A DNA stretch of 64,000 nt from Salipiger profundus (GTDB taxonomy: Bacteria; Pseudomonadota; Alphaproteobacteria; Rhodobacterales; Rhodobacteraceae), in assembly GCF_001969385.1 (NCBI RefSeq), contig NZ_CP014797.1, forward strand, positions 1-64,000. Reading direction: 5' to 3'. The translations under genes and the position numbers were made by a program. This document shows positions 17,480 through 26,497 of this stretch, piece after piece; position 1 is the first letter of the stretch, and the number at the start of each line of letters is the position of its first letter. The notes under the pieces were generated by a model that saw only the letters and a list, made by a program, of their open reading frames with translations, had not been told where the DNA came from and made no database searches.

Positions 17480-17781
17480 GCCGGGTTGGCGCGGGCGGGA
17501 GCCGGGACCGCTTCCCAGCTTTCGCCCATGGCGACGATGCAGGCGGTGCCGCTGCTGTAGCTCTGCACGAGAATCCAGTCGCCGCTGTCCGGCGCGACCC
17601 AGATCTCGAGAACGGTATCGGGCCCGCGCAGGCCCTGCCCCTGCCGCGTGGCGCCCTGCACCGTGGCAAGCCTCTGTTCGAGCCTCGCGCGGTCGTCGCA
17701 GATCACCTCGGCCAGCTGGGCCGGGGCGGCGGCGGGCAGCATCAGGCAAGTGAGGAGGGCGGCGCAGGCAAGACGGGTCAT
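17476..17781 (-). CDS. Small secreted protein, function unknown
   Basis: 101 residues with a clear Sec signal: MTRLACAALLTCLMLPAAAPA, cleavage probably after APA. The mature part has two cysteines (VICDD and GTACIVAMGE) that could form a disulfide, and a WVAPDSGDWILVQSY segment. I recall similar small exported proteins in roseobacters but no function. It converges on the TIM-barrel gene and is divergent from the phosphonate transport genes. The coherent signal peptide and length make it a credible gene. Confidence 0.7.
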   Translation of the reverse strand: MTRLACAALLTCLMLPAAAPAQLAEVICDDRARLEQRLATVQGATRQGQGLRGPDTVLEIWVAPDSGDWILVQSYSSGTACIVAMGESWEAVPAPARANPA

Positions 17782-17889
17782 CCTCCGAGGCTAGCAAAGC
17801 GGGCGAGTCGTGTAACGCTTTTATGACGCGGCGCACCGTTTCGGGTGGCGGATGCCGGAAACCCCGGCACACCGCCGCACGGACAGGCG

Positions 17890-17907
17890 CTGTCATCGCC
17901 CCGATAC
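17890..17907 (+). promoter_or_regulatory. Possible Pho box upstream of phnC
   Basis: CTGTCAT, a 4-base spacer, then CCGATAC, 84 bases before phnC. The first half is a perfect PhoB half-site; the second matches only about 4 of 7 positions. A second half-site-like CCGTCAC is at 17934-17940. Phosphate-starvation control of phosphonate uptake is known in many proteobacteria, so this is suggestive only. Confidence 0.35.
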
Positions 17908-17991
17908 AAAACCTTCGGAAATCCGTTTCCAAACCGTCACCGAAGCGTCGGGAACCCTGAAGTAGGTCCGCTACAAATTCGAGGGGATACG

Positions 17992-18813
17992 ATGCTGGAC
18001 GTACAGGCACTGACGAAGACATTCGGTGACAAGACCGCCGTGGACCGGGCGAGCTTTGCCGTCGACCGCCCCATGATGATCGGCATCATCGGGCGTTCGG
18101 GCGCGGGCAAGTCGACCCTGCTGCGGATGCTGAACCGGCTCAACGACGCGAGCGATGGTGCCATCCTCTTCGAGGGTCACGACATCACCGCGCTGCGGGG
18201 CGCCGAGCGCCGTCAATGGCAGTCGCGCTGCGCCATGATCTTCCAGCAGTTCAACCTCGTGCCGCGCATGGATGTGGTCTCGAACGTGCTGCACGGAACG
18301 CTCAACCGCCGCTCGACATGGGCCACGATGTTCAACCTCTACCCGCAGGAGGACATCCACCGCGCCATCGAGATCCTCGACCGGCTCGGCATCGCCGAGC
18401 AGGCACCCAAGCGGGCCGAGGCGCTTTCGGGCGGGCAGCAGCAGCGCGTCGCCATCGCGCGGGCGCTGATGCAGGACCCGGCGATCATCCTCGCCGACGA
18501 GCCCATCGCCTCGCTCGACCCGATGAACGCACAGATCGTGATGGAGGCGCTGCGCCGCATCCACGAGGAAGACGGCCGCATGGTCATCGCCAACCTGCAC
18601 ACGCTCGACACCGCGCGGCGCTACTGCGACCGGGTCATCGGCATGCGCGACGGGCGCATCGTCTTCGACGGCACCCCGGCGCAGCTGACCACCGGCGTCG
18701 CGCGCGACATCTACGGCGCGGGCGCCGGCTTCTCCGAGGCCGCGACCTCGACGCAGATCGAGACCCTCGACCAGACGCTGCTCGAAGAGGCCAAGGCCGA
18801 AGCGCTCGTCTGA
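17992..18813 (+). CDS. phnC: Phosphonate ABC transporter ATP-binding protein
   Basis: 273 residues. Walker A is GRSGAGKST, the signature [15 protein letters not shown], Walker [14 protein letters not shown] and the switch His is in NLHTLDTA. The [17 protein letters not shown] stretch is typical of PhnC. The start at 17992 has GAGGGG 5 bases upstream. It energises uptake of phosphonates through the two PhnE permeases encoded downstream. It is the first gene of the transport operon phnC-D-E-E plus a hexapeptide transferase; a possible Pho box lies about 85 bases upstream. Confidence 0.95.
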   Translation: MLDVQALTKTFGDKTAVDRASFAVDRPMMIGIIGRSGAGKSTLLRMLNRLNDASDGAILFEGHDITALRGAERRQWQSRCAMIFQQFNLVPRMDVVSNVLHGTLNRRSTWATMFNLYPQEDIHRAIEILDRLGIAEQAPKRAEALSGGQQQRVAIARALMQDPAIILADEPIASLDPMNAQIVMEALRRIHEEDGRMVIANLHTLDTARRYCDRVIGMRDGRIVFDGTPAQLTTGVARDIYGAGAGFSEAATSTQIETLDQTLLEEAKAEALV

Positions 18814-18864
18814 TCCGGAAGACCCAAAACGACCACAGACATCCCTTCATCCATGGAGACCCTG

Positions 18865-19773
18865 ATGAACAAGATCATCGCAGCCGCACTGGCGACCACC
18901 GTTCTGGCCGGCACCGCCGGCGCCCAGGAAATCGAGGAGTTCCGCATCGGCATCCTCGGCGGCGAGAACGCCCAGGACCGCATGAACTCGTATTCCTGCC
19001 TGCAGACCTACGCCGAGGAAGAGCTGGGCGTTCCGGTCAAGCTGTTCGCCCCCGCCGACTACAACGGCGTGATCCAGGGCCTGCTGGGCGGCACGCTCGA
19101 CATGGCTTGGCTCGGCGCGTCGGGTTACGCGGCCACGTTCCTGCAGGACCCCGAGGCGGTCGAGCCGGTGCTGGTGAAGCAGAACCTCGACGGCTCGATC
19201 GGCTACCACTCGATCGGTTTCGCCCGCAAGGACAGCGGCATCGCCTCGCTGGAAGACATGCAGGGCAAGGTCTTCGGCTTCGGCGACCCGAACTCGACCT
19301 CGGGCTACCTGATCCCCTCGATCGAGATCCCGCAGGAAGCCGACGAGATCACCATGCAGCCGGGCGACTACTTCAAGGACGTCGTCTTCACCGGCGGCCA
19401 CGAGCAGACCATCGTCGCGGTGAACAACGGTGACATCGACGGCGGCGTGACCTGGGCCGACGGCCAGGGCAACTGGGAAGACGGCTACAACTCGGGCGCC
19501 CTGCGCAAGGCCGTGGACGCGGGCCTCGTCGACATGAACGACCTCGTGCAGATCTGGCAGTCGAAGGTCATCCCCGAGGGCCCCGTGGTCGTCCGCAAGG
19601 CGCTGCCGCAGGACGTCAAGGACCGCATGACCGCCCTTGTCGACACCCTCTACGAAACCGACCCCGACTGTGCCTACGGCGTTGCCGCCGGCGACACGCT
19701 CGGCTTCCAGCCGGTGACCCACGACACCTACCTGTCGGTCATCGAGGCTCGGAAGGCCAAGATCGGCGGCTGA
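18865..19773 (+). CDS. phnD: Phosphonate ABC transporter periplasmic binding protein
   Basis: 302 residues from the ATG at 18865, preferred to the one at 18853 because GGAGA sits about 6 bases before it. MNKIIAAALATTVLAGTAGA is a Sec signal. The mature protein has the PhnD features: IGILGGENAQDR near the N-terminus, PADYNGVIQGLLGGTLDMAWLG, and the STSGYLIPS ligand loop. In characterised PhnD proteins such Ser/Thr and Tyr residues hold the phosphonate group. The gene is followed by three strong hairpins before the first permease, consistent with higher expression of the binding protein than of the membrane parts. Confidence 0.95.
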   Translation: MNKIIAAALATTVLAGTAGAQEIEEFRIGILGGENAQDRMNSYSCLQTYAEEELGVPVKLFAPADYNGVIQGLLGGTLDMAWLGASGYAATFLQDPEAVEPVLVKQNLDGSIGYHSIGFARKDSGIASLEDMQGKVFGFGDPNSTSGYLIPSIEIPQEADEITMQPGDYFKDVVFTGGHEQTIVAVNNGDIDGGVTWADGQGNWEDGYNSGALRKAVDAGLVDMNDLVQIWQSKVIPEGPVVVRKALPQDVKDRMTALVDTLYETDPDCAYGVAAGDTLGFQPVTHDTYLSVIEARKAKIGG

Positions 19774-19779
19774 TCGCGC

Positions 19780-19874
19780 GGCACCGACACGGTGCCGGTG
19801 CGGCGCGACCGCGAAGGCGCGCCGCACCGCTGATCCGACAGACCGCGACACGCCCCGGGCCACAGGCCCGGGGC
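19780..19874 (+). promoter_or_regulatory. Three consecutive hairpins between phnD and phnE
   Basis: Stem 1 GGCACC/GGTGCC (19780-19796); stem 2 GGTGCGGCGCG/CGCGCCGCACC, 11 bp (19797-19828); stem 3 GCCCCGGGCC-ACA-GGCCCGGGGC, 10 bp with a 3-base loop (19852-19874). All are perfect. They fill most of the 122-bp gap. None has a T-run, so mRNA stabilisation of phnC-phnD or partial termination is more likely than full termination. Confidence 0.7.
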
Positions 19875-19895
19875 ATCCAATGCAAGGCCCTCCCC

Positions 19896-20762
19896 ATGAC
19901 AGATGCCTCACTGACCGGCCCCCGGGCCGTCGATTCCATTCAGCACGCCTACATGGCGCAGGTCCGGCGCAAGCGGCTCTACGGCGGCCTCGCGCTGGCG
20001 ATCTTCGCGCTGCTCATGGTGTCGGGCTTCAACCTTGCCGACGCGCGCAACGCCGGCGGCTTCTGGGACGGGCTGCACAACATCGGCGACTATCCCGCCG
20101 ACGTTCTGTCCGAGGCGTGGGAGAAACGCGCCGACCTGCCGGCGCTCATGGTGGAATACTTCCCCGCGCTGGTCGAGACCATCAACATCGCCGCCGTCTC
20201 CACGCTGCTGGGCGCCAGCGCCGGGCTGGTGCTGTCGCTGCTGGCCACCCGCGGACTGGCGCGCTGGCCGCGGCTGATCCCGCTGTTCCGGCGCCTGATG
20301 GACATCATGCGCGCCATCCCCGAGATCGTCATCGCGCTGGTGCTGATCTTCGTGCTGGGCGGCGGGCCGGTGCCCGCGATGATCGCCATCGCCATCCATA
20401 CCGCCGGCGCGCTCGGCAAGATGTTCTCGGAGGTGGCCGAGAACGCCGACCTCAAGCCCGTCGAGGGCCTCGCGTCGACCGGCGCGTCCTGGGCGCAGCG
20501 CATGTGGCTCGGGATCCTGCCACAGGTGGCGCCCAACTACGTCAGCTACGCGCTGCTGCGCTACGAGATCAACATCCGCGCCTCGGCCATCCTCGGCTTC
20601 GTCGGCGCCGGCGGGCTCGGCTACGAGCTGCGCAACGCCATGGCCTGGGGACCGGGCCGCTTCGACGAGGCCGCCGCGATCTTCATCCTGCTGTTCGGCA
20701 CCATCGTCTTCTTCGACCAGCTCTCGAGCCGTTTCCGCAACCGCCTGACCGAAGGGGCCTGA
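19896..20762 (+). CDS. phnE: Phosphonate ABC transporter permease (first PhnE)
   Basis: 288 residues with about six membrane helices; the first is LYGGLALAIFALLMVSGF. The binding-protein-dependent loop is EGLASTGASWAQRMWLGILPQVAPNY, and the PhnE-typical IRASAILGFVGAGGLGYEL follows. It pairs with the second PhnE encoded 1 base downstream to form the channel. The start at 19896 has no strong ribosome site (AAGG about 11 bases upstream, just after a hairpin), so translation may be modest or depend on structure. Confidence 0.93.
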   Translation: MTDASLTGPRAVDSIQHAYMAQVRRKRLYGGLALAIFALLMVSGFNLADARNAGGFWDGLHNIGDYPADVLSEAWEKRADLPALMVEYFPALVETINIAAVSTLLGASAGLVLSLLATRGLARWPRLIPLFRRLMDIMRAIPEIVIALVLIFVLGGGPVPAMIAIAIHTAGALGKMFSEVAENADLKPVEGLASTGASWAQRMWLGILPQVAPNYVSYALLRYEINIRASAILGFVGAGGLGYELRNAMAWGPGRFDEAAAIFILLFGTIVFFDQLSSRFRNRLTEGA

Positions 20763-20763
20763 C

Positions 20764-22077
20764 ATGACCGCCACCGACCTCGGCCTCGCCAAGGCCAACG
20801 CCGACCGCCTCTTCCGCCGCAAGACCCTGACCGCCGTCGCGTGGCCGGGCCTCGTGCTCCTTTACTTCGCCTACATCTTCTTCGCCTTCGACCTGCCCGG
20901 CCTCGCGCAGCGCGCCAACTGGGACAACGCCGTCACGCTCGCCTCGGACAGCTGGTCCTACAAGACCCATGTCACCCGCTCGAACCGCACGGGCGAGATC
21001 ACCTATGCCGTCGAGGGCGAGCGCAAGGGCACCTACCCCGAGGGCCAGCGCCCCGACTGGGTGAGCGGCGACGACGTCGTGACCGTCGACATGGGCGGCG
21101 ACCACGTCGTGCGGCTGCTGCCCGACAACCGGGTCGAGATCGCGCTGCCCGGCTACCCCGACATCGAGGCCCGGATCGAGGGCCGCACCGTCACCACCAA
21201 CCTGCCCGACACCCCGCCCGAGTGGATCAGCGCCTCGTCGCGCCGGGTGGGCATCACCACGCCCGAGGGCCGCATCACGCTCACCGGCTCGAAGACCGAG
21301 ATCTTCAACTACTTCCCCGGATGGGAGCTGTTCTGGTTCACCTTCGAGAGCCCCTACCACGGCCACGGCATCGGCGAGATCCTCTTCGGGCCGCGCCTTG
21401 ACGAGAGCCGCGCCAACATCGCCGGCGCGGTGCAGGACTGGTGGAACAACCCGATGTGGCGCCACAAGGACGTGGCCTGGGCCATCGGCGAGACCATCCT
21501 CATGGCCTTTCTCGGCACCATGGGGGCGGCGATGATCGCGCTGCCTCTGGCCTTCCTCGCGGCGAAACGCTTCACGCCGCTGGTGCTGCTGCGTGCAGCG
21601 ACGCGGCGGGTCTTCGACTTCGTGCGCGGCGTCGACGCGCTGATCTGGACGGTGGTGCTGGCCCGCGCCTTCGGTCCGGGCCCGCTGACCGGGGCGCTGG
21701 CGATCCTCGTGACCGACACCGGCACCTTCGGCAAGATCTTCTCGGAGGCGCTCGAGAACGTCGACGGCAAGCAGATCGAGGGCGTCGCCTCGACCGGCGC
21801 CAAGCCGCTGCAGCGCTACCGCTTCGGGGTGATCCCGCAGGTGGTGCCGGTGCTGCTGGCACAGTTGCTCTACTTCCTCGAATCCAACACCCGCTCGGCC
21901 ACCATCATCGGCGCCATCACCGGCGGCGGCATCGGGCTGATGCTGACGCAGGCGATCCAGACCCAGAAGGACTGGGAAGAGGTCGGCTACTACATCATCC
22001 TGATCGTGCTCATGGTGATGGCGATGGACTCGGTCTCGGGCTGGCTGCGGGCAAAGCTCATCGGGCGCGCCGACTGA
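20764..22077 (+). CDS. phnE: Phosphonate ABC transporter permease with a large extracytoplasmic insert (second PhnE)
   Basis: 437 residues against about 260-290 for a plain PhnE. After the first membrane helix (about 24-43) comes a roughly 140-170-residue hydrophilic, beta-rich stretch (about 48-200, with repeated short strands such as VVRLLPDNRVEIALP). The normal permease core then resumes, with loop EGVASTGAKPLQRYRFGVIPQVVP and TRSATIIGAITGGGIGLML. The insert should lie outside the inner membrane and might dock PhnD. The final TGA overlaps the ATG of the transferase gene by one base. Similar enlarged second permeases occur in related bacteria to my recollection, but the insert has no assigned role. 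Confidence 0.9.
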   Translation: MTATDLGLAKANADRLFRRKTLTAVAWPGLVLLYFAYIFFAFDLPGLAQRANWDNAVTLASDSWSYKTHVTRSNRTGEITYAVEGERKGTYPEGQRPDWVSGDDVVTVDMGGDHVVRLLPDNRVEIALPGYPDIEARIEGRTVTTNLPDTPPEWISASSRRVGITTPEGRITLTGSKTEIFNYFPGWELFWFTFESPYHGHGIGEILFGPRLDESRANIAGAVQDWWNNPMWRHKDVAWAIGETILMAFLGTMGAAMIALPLAFLAAKRFTPLVLLRAATRRVFDFVRGVDALIWTVVLARAFGPGPLTGALAILVTDTGTFGKIFSEALENVDGKQIEGVASTGAKPLQRYRFGVIPQVVPVLLAQLLYFLESNTRSATIIGAITGGGIGLMLTQAIQTQKDWEEVGYYIILIVLMVMAMDSVSGWLRAKLIGRAD

Positions 22078-22694
22078 TGCCGCGCCTGTCGCCCGACGCC
22101 CCTCTCGTGCATCCCGACTGCGAGATCGCCGACAGCAGCTTCGGCGCCTACACCGAGGTCGGGCGCGGCAGCCGCATCGCCCACAGCAGCCTTGGCGATT
22201 ACAGCTACTGCGACCGCTACGCCGACATTGCCAACGCGACCGTGGGCAAGTTCGCCAACATCGCGAGCTTCACCCGGATCGGCGCGACCGACCATCCGCT
22301 CGACACCGCCGCCTGCCACCACTTCCTGTATCGCTCCGACGACTACTGGGACGACGCCGACCGCGACGCGGCGTTCTTCGCACACCGGCAGGCGCGCCGC
22401 GCGCGGGTCGGCCATGACACCTGGATCGGCCACGCCGCGATGATCAAGCCCGAGGTCACCGTGGGCGACGGCGCGGTCATAGCCGCCGGGGCCATCGTGA
22501 CGAAGGACGTGGCGCCCTACACCATCGTCGCGGGCACCCCGGCGCGGCCGATGCGCCTCCGCCAGCCGCCCGAGATCGCCGAACGGCTCATCGCGATGGC
22601 GTGGTGGGACTGGCCGCATGACGCGCTGCGCCTCGCGCTCGACGATTTCCGCACGCTCTCCGCCGAGGCCTTCCTCGAGCGCTACGGCGGCTGA
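22077..22694 (+). CDS. Hexapeptide-repeat acyltransferase-like protein linked to phosphonate metabolism
   Basis: 205 residues forming a left-handed beta helix: repeats such as IADSSFGAYTEVG, IAHSSLGDYSY, ATVGKFANIASFTRIG and VGHDTWIGHAAMIKPEVTVGDG. The insertion with FLYRSDDYWDDA and the C-terminal WWDWPHDALRLAL fit the Phn-associated transferase family found in many phn operons. The role is not established; acetylation of aminophosphonates or of an intermediate is a reasonable guess. It is translationally coupled to the second phnE by a TGATG overlap and ends 8 bases before the convergent phnF gene. Confidence 0.88.
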   Translation: MPRLSPDAPLVHPDCEIADSSFGAYTEVGRGSRIAHSSLGDYSYCDRYADIANATVGKFANIASFTRIGATDHPLDTAACHHFLYRSDDYWDDADRDAAFFAHRQARRARVGHDTWIGHAAMIKPEVTVGDGAVIAAGAIVTKDVAPYTIVAGTPARPMRLRQPPEIAERLIAMAWWDWPHDALRLALDDFRTLSAEAFLERYGG

Positions 22695-22702
22695 GGCGCG
22701 GC

Positions 22703-23434
22703 TCAGGAGTCGAGCGTCAGCGTCACCCGCTCGCCCGCCCACCAGGTGGTGCCGTATTCGACCGGCCGGCCCTCGGGGTCGGCGTTGAGACTGCGGGTGC
22801 GCACCAGCGGCGCGCCCTCGCTCACCTGCAGGTGCAGCGCCTGCGTGGCATCCGCCGGAACCGCCGTGATCCGGGTCGAGAGCCGCGTGTAATCCGCCAC
22901 CCCGGCCCGGCTCAGCGCATGGGTGACGCCCCTGCCCTCGGCCAGCGCCTCCTCGATCCCCGGCAGGCGCGCGCAGGGGTAGATCGACTCCGCCAGCGCC
23001 AGCGGGTGCCCGTCGCCCAGCGACAGGCTGTGCGTGGCGACGACCGGCGCGCCCTCGGGGATCTGCAGCGCCGCCGCCTCGCCGGCGGTCGCGGCGCGCG
23101 GCTCGATCGACAGGATGCGCCGACCGGGGAAACGCCCCGCGCGGCGCAGGTTCTCGGTGAAGCGGGTGCGCCGGCCGATCGGGTAGTCGGTGGGCGCCAT
23201 CGCCACGAAGGCCCCCGCCCCGCGCCGGGTCCGCACCAGCCCCTCGTCGACCAGCGCGCTCAGCGCGTGGCGCACCGTGTGGCGGTTCACCCCGAAACGC
23301 GCGGCCAGCGCCGCCTCGGTCGGCAGCTTGTCCCCGGCGGCGTAGCGGCCCTCGGACATCTCGCCGCGCAGGCTGTTGGCGATGGCCTGCCAGACCGGCG
23401 TGCGGCCCCGTCGCGATGCTGTGTCGTCACCCAA
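22703..23434 (-). CDS. phnF: GntR/HutC-family regulator of phosphonate metabolism
   Basis: 243 residues. A GntR winged helix (about 12-75: ANSLRGEMSEGRYAAGDKLPTEAALAARFGVNRHTVRHALSAL) is followed by a UTRA effector domain (about 90-240). Position between the transport operon and phnGHIJKLNM, divergent from phnG, is typical of PhnF. The start is a TTG at 23434 with GGAG about 10 bases upstream; no ATG is available. It probably represses the divergent phnG operon through a site such as the 23484-23495 palindrome. Confidence 0.88.
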   Translation of the reverse strand: MGDDTASRRGRTPVWQAIANSLRGEMSEGRYAAGDKLPTEAALAARFGVNRHTVRHALSALVDEGLVRTRRGAGAFVAMAPTDYPIGRRTRFTENLRRAGRFPGRRILSIEPRAATAGEAAALQIPEGAPVVATHSLSLGDGHPLALAESIYPCARLPGIEEALAEGRGVTHALSRAGVADYTRLSTRITAVPADATQALHLQVSEGAPLVRTRSLNADPEGRPVEYGTTWWAGERVTLTLDS

Positions 23435-23483
23435 GTTTCACAAATCTCCGCTGTGCCCCGAAGGAGAATCTGGTAAGATGTGT

Positions 23484-23495
23484 CTAGTTGTATAG
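23484..23495. promoter_or_regulatory. Candidate PhnF operator in the phnF-phnG gap
   Basis: CTAGTTGTATAG, an imperfect palindrome with CTA/TAG arms, lies 21 bases before phnG in the 81-bp divergent gap. HutC-type GntR proteins often bind short sites with GT..TA..AC cores, which this partly resembles. The adjacent TATAGG could also act as a -10 element. Confidence 0.35.
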
Positions 23496-23515
23496 GAATA
23501 ACGAAAGTTGTCGAG

Positions 23516-23971
23516 ATGAAAGACACCCTCGACCCCGATACCGCCCGGAAGGACCGGATGGGGCTCATGGCGAAATCCGCCGAGGGCCGCCTGCCCGCCC
23601 TGCTCGAGGCCGCCATGCCCCGGCCCGCGTTCAGCTGGCTGCGCCCGCCCGAGGTCGGCAGCGTCATGGTGCGCGGCCGTGCCGGCGGCACCGGCGCGCC
23701 GTTCAACCTCGGCGAGATGACCGTCACCCGCTGCGCGCTGAAGCTCGCCTCGGGCGAGGTCGGTCACGCCTATGTCCAGGGCCGCCGCAAGGCCGATGCC
23801 GAGGCCGCCGCGCTGGTCGACGCGCTGATGCAGACCGATGCGGCGCCGGCGCTGCGGGACACCGTGCTCGCGCCGCTCGAGACCGAGGCCGCCGACCGCC
23901 GCGCCGCCCGTGCCGGCAAGGCCGCCGCCACCAAGGTCGATTTCTTCACCATGGTCCGGGGAGAGGACTGA
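23516..23971 (+). CDS. phnG: Carbon-phosphorus lyase complex subunit PhnG
   Basis: 151 residues from the ATG at 23516. RMGLMAKSAEGRLPALLEAA, PEVGSVMVRGRAGGTGAPFNLGEM and CALKLASGEVGHAYVQGR are typical PhnG segments. PhnG is part of the PhnGHIJ core that builds alpha-D-ribose 1-methylphosphonate 5-triphosphate and then cleaves the C-P bond. It opens the lyase operon; its TGA overlaps the phnH ATG by one base. Confidence 0.93.
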   Translation: MKDTLDPDTARKDRMGLMAKSAEGRLPALLEAAMPRPAFSWLRPPEVGSVMVRGRAGGTGAPFNLGEMTVTRCALKLASGEVGHAYVQGRRKADAEAAALVDALMQTDAAPALRDTVLAPLETEAADRRAARAGKAAATKVDFFTMVRGED

Positions 23972-24549
23972 TGCAGGCAGACACGCTCGACGGCGGCTTC
24001 GCCGATCCCGCCACCGACGCCGCACACGCCTTCCGCGCGGTGATGGAGGCGATGGCCCGCCCCGGCACGCTCCGCGAGATCACCGGGGCCACCCCGCCCG
24101 CGCCGCTGTCACCCGCCGCCGGCGCCGCGATCCTGACGCTGTGCGACACCGACACGCCGCTGCATCTCGCAGGCAGCGCCGACACCGAGGCCGTGCGCGC
24201 CTGGGTCGCCTTTCACACCGGCGCGCCCTTCGCGGGGCCCGAGAATTGCACCTTTGCCGTGGGCCGCTGGGAGACGCTGGCGCCGCTCTCGGCCTATCCT
24301 GTCGGCACGCCCGACTACCCCGACCGCTCGGCCACGCTGATCGTCGAATGCACGACGCTCGCGGCAGAGGGGGCCGCACTGTCCGGTCCCGGTATCCGCG
24401 ACCGTGCGGCGCTGTCGCTGCCCGAGGTCGCCGCCTTCCGCGACAACCACGCGCGCTTCCCGCTGGGGCTGGATTTCCTCTTCACCTGCGACACGAGCAT
24501 CGCGGCGCTGCCGCGCTCGACGCGGGTCCACGACGCGGAGACCGTCTGA
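23971..24549 (+). CDS. phnH: Carbon-phosphorus lyase complex subunit PhnH
   Basis: 192 residues. GGFADPATDAAHAFRAVMEAMARPGT at the N-terminus and DTDTPLHLA, FHTGAP and GTPDYPDRSATLI segments identify the PhnH family, a PLP-transferase-like fold that dimerises in the core complex. GAGAGG precedes the start, and the gene overlaps both neighbours by one base (TGATG), so PhnG, PhnH and PhnI are translationally coupled. Confidence 0.93.
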   Translation: MQADTLDGGFADPATDAAHAFRAVMEAMARPGTLREITGATPPAPLSPAAGAAILTLCDTDTPLHLAGSADTEAVRAWVAFHTGAPFAGPENCTFAVGRWETLAPLSAYPVGTPDYPDRSATLIVECTTLAAEGAALSGPGIRDRAALSLPEVAAFRDNHARFPLGLDFLFTCDTSIAALPRSTRVHDAETV

Positions 24550-25643
24550 TGTATGTTGCCGTGAAAGGTGGCGAACGCGCCATCGAGAACGCCCACGCGT
24601 GGCTCGCCGAGGAGCGCCGGGGCGACCCCGAGGTCCCGGAGCTGGGCGTGCCGCAGATCCGCGAGCAGCTGGCGCTGGCGGTGAACCGGGTGATGGCCGA
24701 GGGCTCGCTCTACGATCCCGACCTTGCGGCGCTGGCGATCAAGCAGGCGCGCGGCGACCTGATCGAGGCGATCTTCCTGGTCCGCGCCTATCGCACCACC
24801 CTGCCCCGCTTCGGCGCCTCGGGTCCGGTGGACACCGCCGACATGGCCTGCGACCGGCGCATCAGCGCCACCTTCAAGGACCTGCCCGGCGGGCAGGTGC
24901 TGGGGCCGACCTTCGACTACACGCACCGGCTGCTCGATTTCAAACTCGCCGCAGAGGGCGAGACGCCAGAGGCCCCGCTGCGCGAGGCCGACCCCGCGCC
25001 GGTGCCGCACGTGATGGGCTTTCTCGACCGCGAGGGGCTGATCGAGGACGCGCCCGCCTCGGACGCGGAGCCGCCGGACCTTACCCGCGAGCCGCTCGAG
25101 ATGCCCGCCGACCGCGCGCTGCGGCTGCAGGCGCTGACGCGTGCGGACGAGGGCTTCACCCTGTCGATGGCCTATTCCACGCAGCGCGGCTACGCCCGCA
25201 ACCACGCCTTCGTCGGCGAGCTGCGCATCGGCACCGTGCCGGTCGAGATGGAGATCCCCGAGCTGGGCTTCGCCGTCGAGATCGGCGAGATCACCCTGAC
25301 CGAATGCGAGACGGTCAACCAGTTCAAGGGCTCGAAGACCGAGCCGCCGCAGTTCACCCGCGGCTACGGTCTCGTGTTCGGACAGACCGAGCGCAAGGCG
25401 ATCTCGATGGCGCTGGTCGACCGGGCGCTGCGCTGGGAGGAGCTGGGCGAGGACGACACCGGCGCCCCGGCGCAGGACGCGGAGTTCGTGCTCTACCACG
25501 CCGACAACATCCAGGCGACGGGCTTCCTCGAACACATCAAGCTGCCGCATTACGTCGATTTCCAGTCCGAGCTGGAGCTGGTGCGCAAGCTGCGCCGCGA
25601 GGCCGAGGCGGCCAGCGATCAAGCAAGAGAGGCCGCGGAATGA
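24549..25643 (+). CDS. phnI: Carbon-phosphorus lyase complex subunit PhnI (nucleosidase/ribosyl transfer subunit)
   Basis: 364 residues. MYVAVKGGERAIENAHAWL, YDPDLAALAIKQARGD, MACDRRISATFKDLPGGQVLGPTFDYTHRLLDF and ETVNQFKGSKTEPPQFTRGYGLVFGQTERKAISMALVDRAL are standard PhnI landmarks. In the known pathway PhnI with PhnG and PhnH transfers the triphosphoribosyl group of ATP to phosphonate, releasing adenine. It overlaps phnH by one base and phnJ by four. Confidence 0.95.
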   Translation: MYVAVKGGERAIENAHAWLAEERRGDPEVPELGVPQIREQLALAVNRVMAEGSLYDPDLAALAIKQARGDLIEAIFLVRAYRTTLPRFGASGPVDTADMACDRRISATFKDLPGGQVLGPTFDYTHRLLDFKLAAEGETPEAPLREADPAPVPHVMGFLDREGLIEDAPASDAEPPDLTREPLEMPADRALRLQALTRADEGFTLSMAYSTQRGYARNHAFVGELRIGTVPVEMEIPELGFAVEIGEITLTECETVNQFKGSKTEPPQFTRGYGLVFGQTERKAISMALVDRALRWEELGEDDTGAPAQDAEFVLYHADNIQATGFLEHIKLPHYVDFQSELELVRKLRREAEAASDQAREAAE

Positions 25644-26497
25644 CCCAGGACGCCTACAACTTCGCCTATCTCGACGAACAGACCAAGCGGATGATCCGCC
25701 GGGCGATCCTCAAGGGGCTGGCGATCCCCGGCTACCAGGTGCCCTTCGCCAGCCGCGAGATGCCGATGCCCTACGGCTGGGGCACCGGCGGCGTGCAGGT
25801 CTCGGCCGCCGTGCTGACCCCCGAGGACCGCTTCAAGGTCATCGACCAGGGCGCCGACGACACCACCAACGCGGTCTCGATCCGCAGCTTCTTCGAGCGC
25901 ACCGCCGGCATCGCCACCACCACGGCGACCGCCGAGGCGAGCGTGATCCAGACCCGCCACCGCATCCCCGAGGTGCCGCTCGCCGAGGGGCAGATCCTCG
26001 TCTACCAGGTGCCGATCCCCGAGCCGCTGCGCTTTCTCGAGCCGCGCGAGAGCGAGACCCGCAAGATGCACGCGCTGTCGGAATACGGGCTCATGCACGT
26101 CAAGCTCTACGAGGACATCGCGCGGCACGGCCACATCGCCACCGCCTACGCCTATCCGGTGAAGGTCGAGGGCCGTTACGTCATGGACCCCTCGCCGATC
26201 CCCAAGTTCGACAACCCCAAGCTCGGGCAGAACGCGGCGATCCAGCTTTTCGGTGCGGGCCGCGAGCAGCGCATCTACGCGCTGCCGCCGTGGACGCGGG
26301 TCGAGAGCCTCGATTTCGAGGACCACCCCTTCGAGGCGTCGAAGGCCGACCACCCCTGCGGGCTCTGCGGCGCGCGCGACAGCTACCTCGACGAGGTCAT
26401 CACCGACGACGCGGGCGGGCGGATGTTTGTCTGCTCCGACACCGACTTCTGCGAAACCCGGCAGGCCGCCGGCCACAAGGGAAAGGACGCCGCATGA
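25640..26497 (+). CDS. phnJ: Carbon-phosphorus lyase catalytic subunit (radical SAM)
   Basis: 285 residues. The four cysteines of the family are intact at 240, 243, 265 and 271 (CGLCG ... CSDTDFC), matching E. coli Cys241, 244, 266 and 272. The glycine that carries the radical is at 31 in AIPGYQVPFASREMPMPYG (E. coli Gly32). PhnJ cleaves the C-P bond of ribose 1-methylphosphonate 5-phosphate, giving methane from methylphosphonate and a cyclic phosphate. All key residues are present, so the enzyme should be active. It overlaps phnI and phnK by 4 bases each. Confidence 0.97.
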   Translation: MTQDAYNFAYLDEQTKRMIRRAILKGLAIPGYQVPFASREMPMPYGWGTGGVQVSAAVLTPEDRFKVIDQGADDTTNAVSIRSFFERTAGIATTTATAEASVIQTRHRIPEVPLAEGQILVYQVPIPEPLRFLEPRESETRKMHALSEYGLMHVKLYEDIARHGHIATAYAYPVKVEGRYVMDPSPIPKFDNPKLGQNAAIQLFGAGREQRIYALPPWTRVESLDFEDHPFEASKADHPCGLCGARDSYLDEVITDDAGGRMFVCSDTDFCETRQAAGHKGKDAA

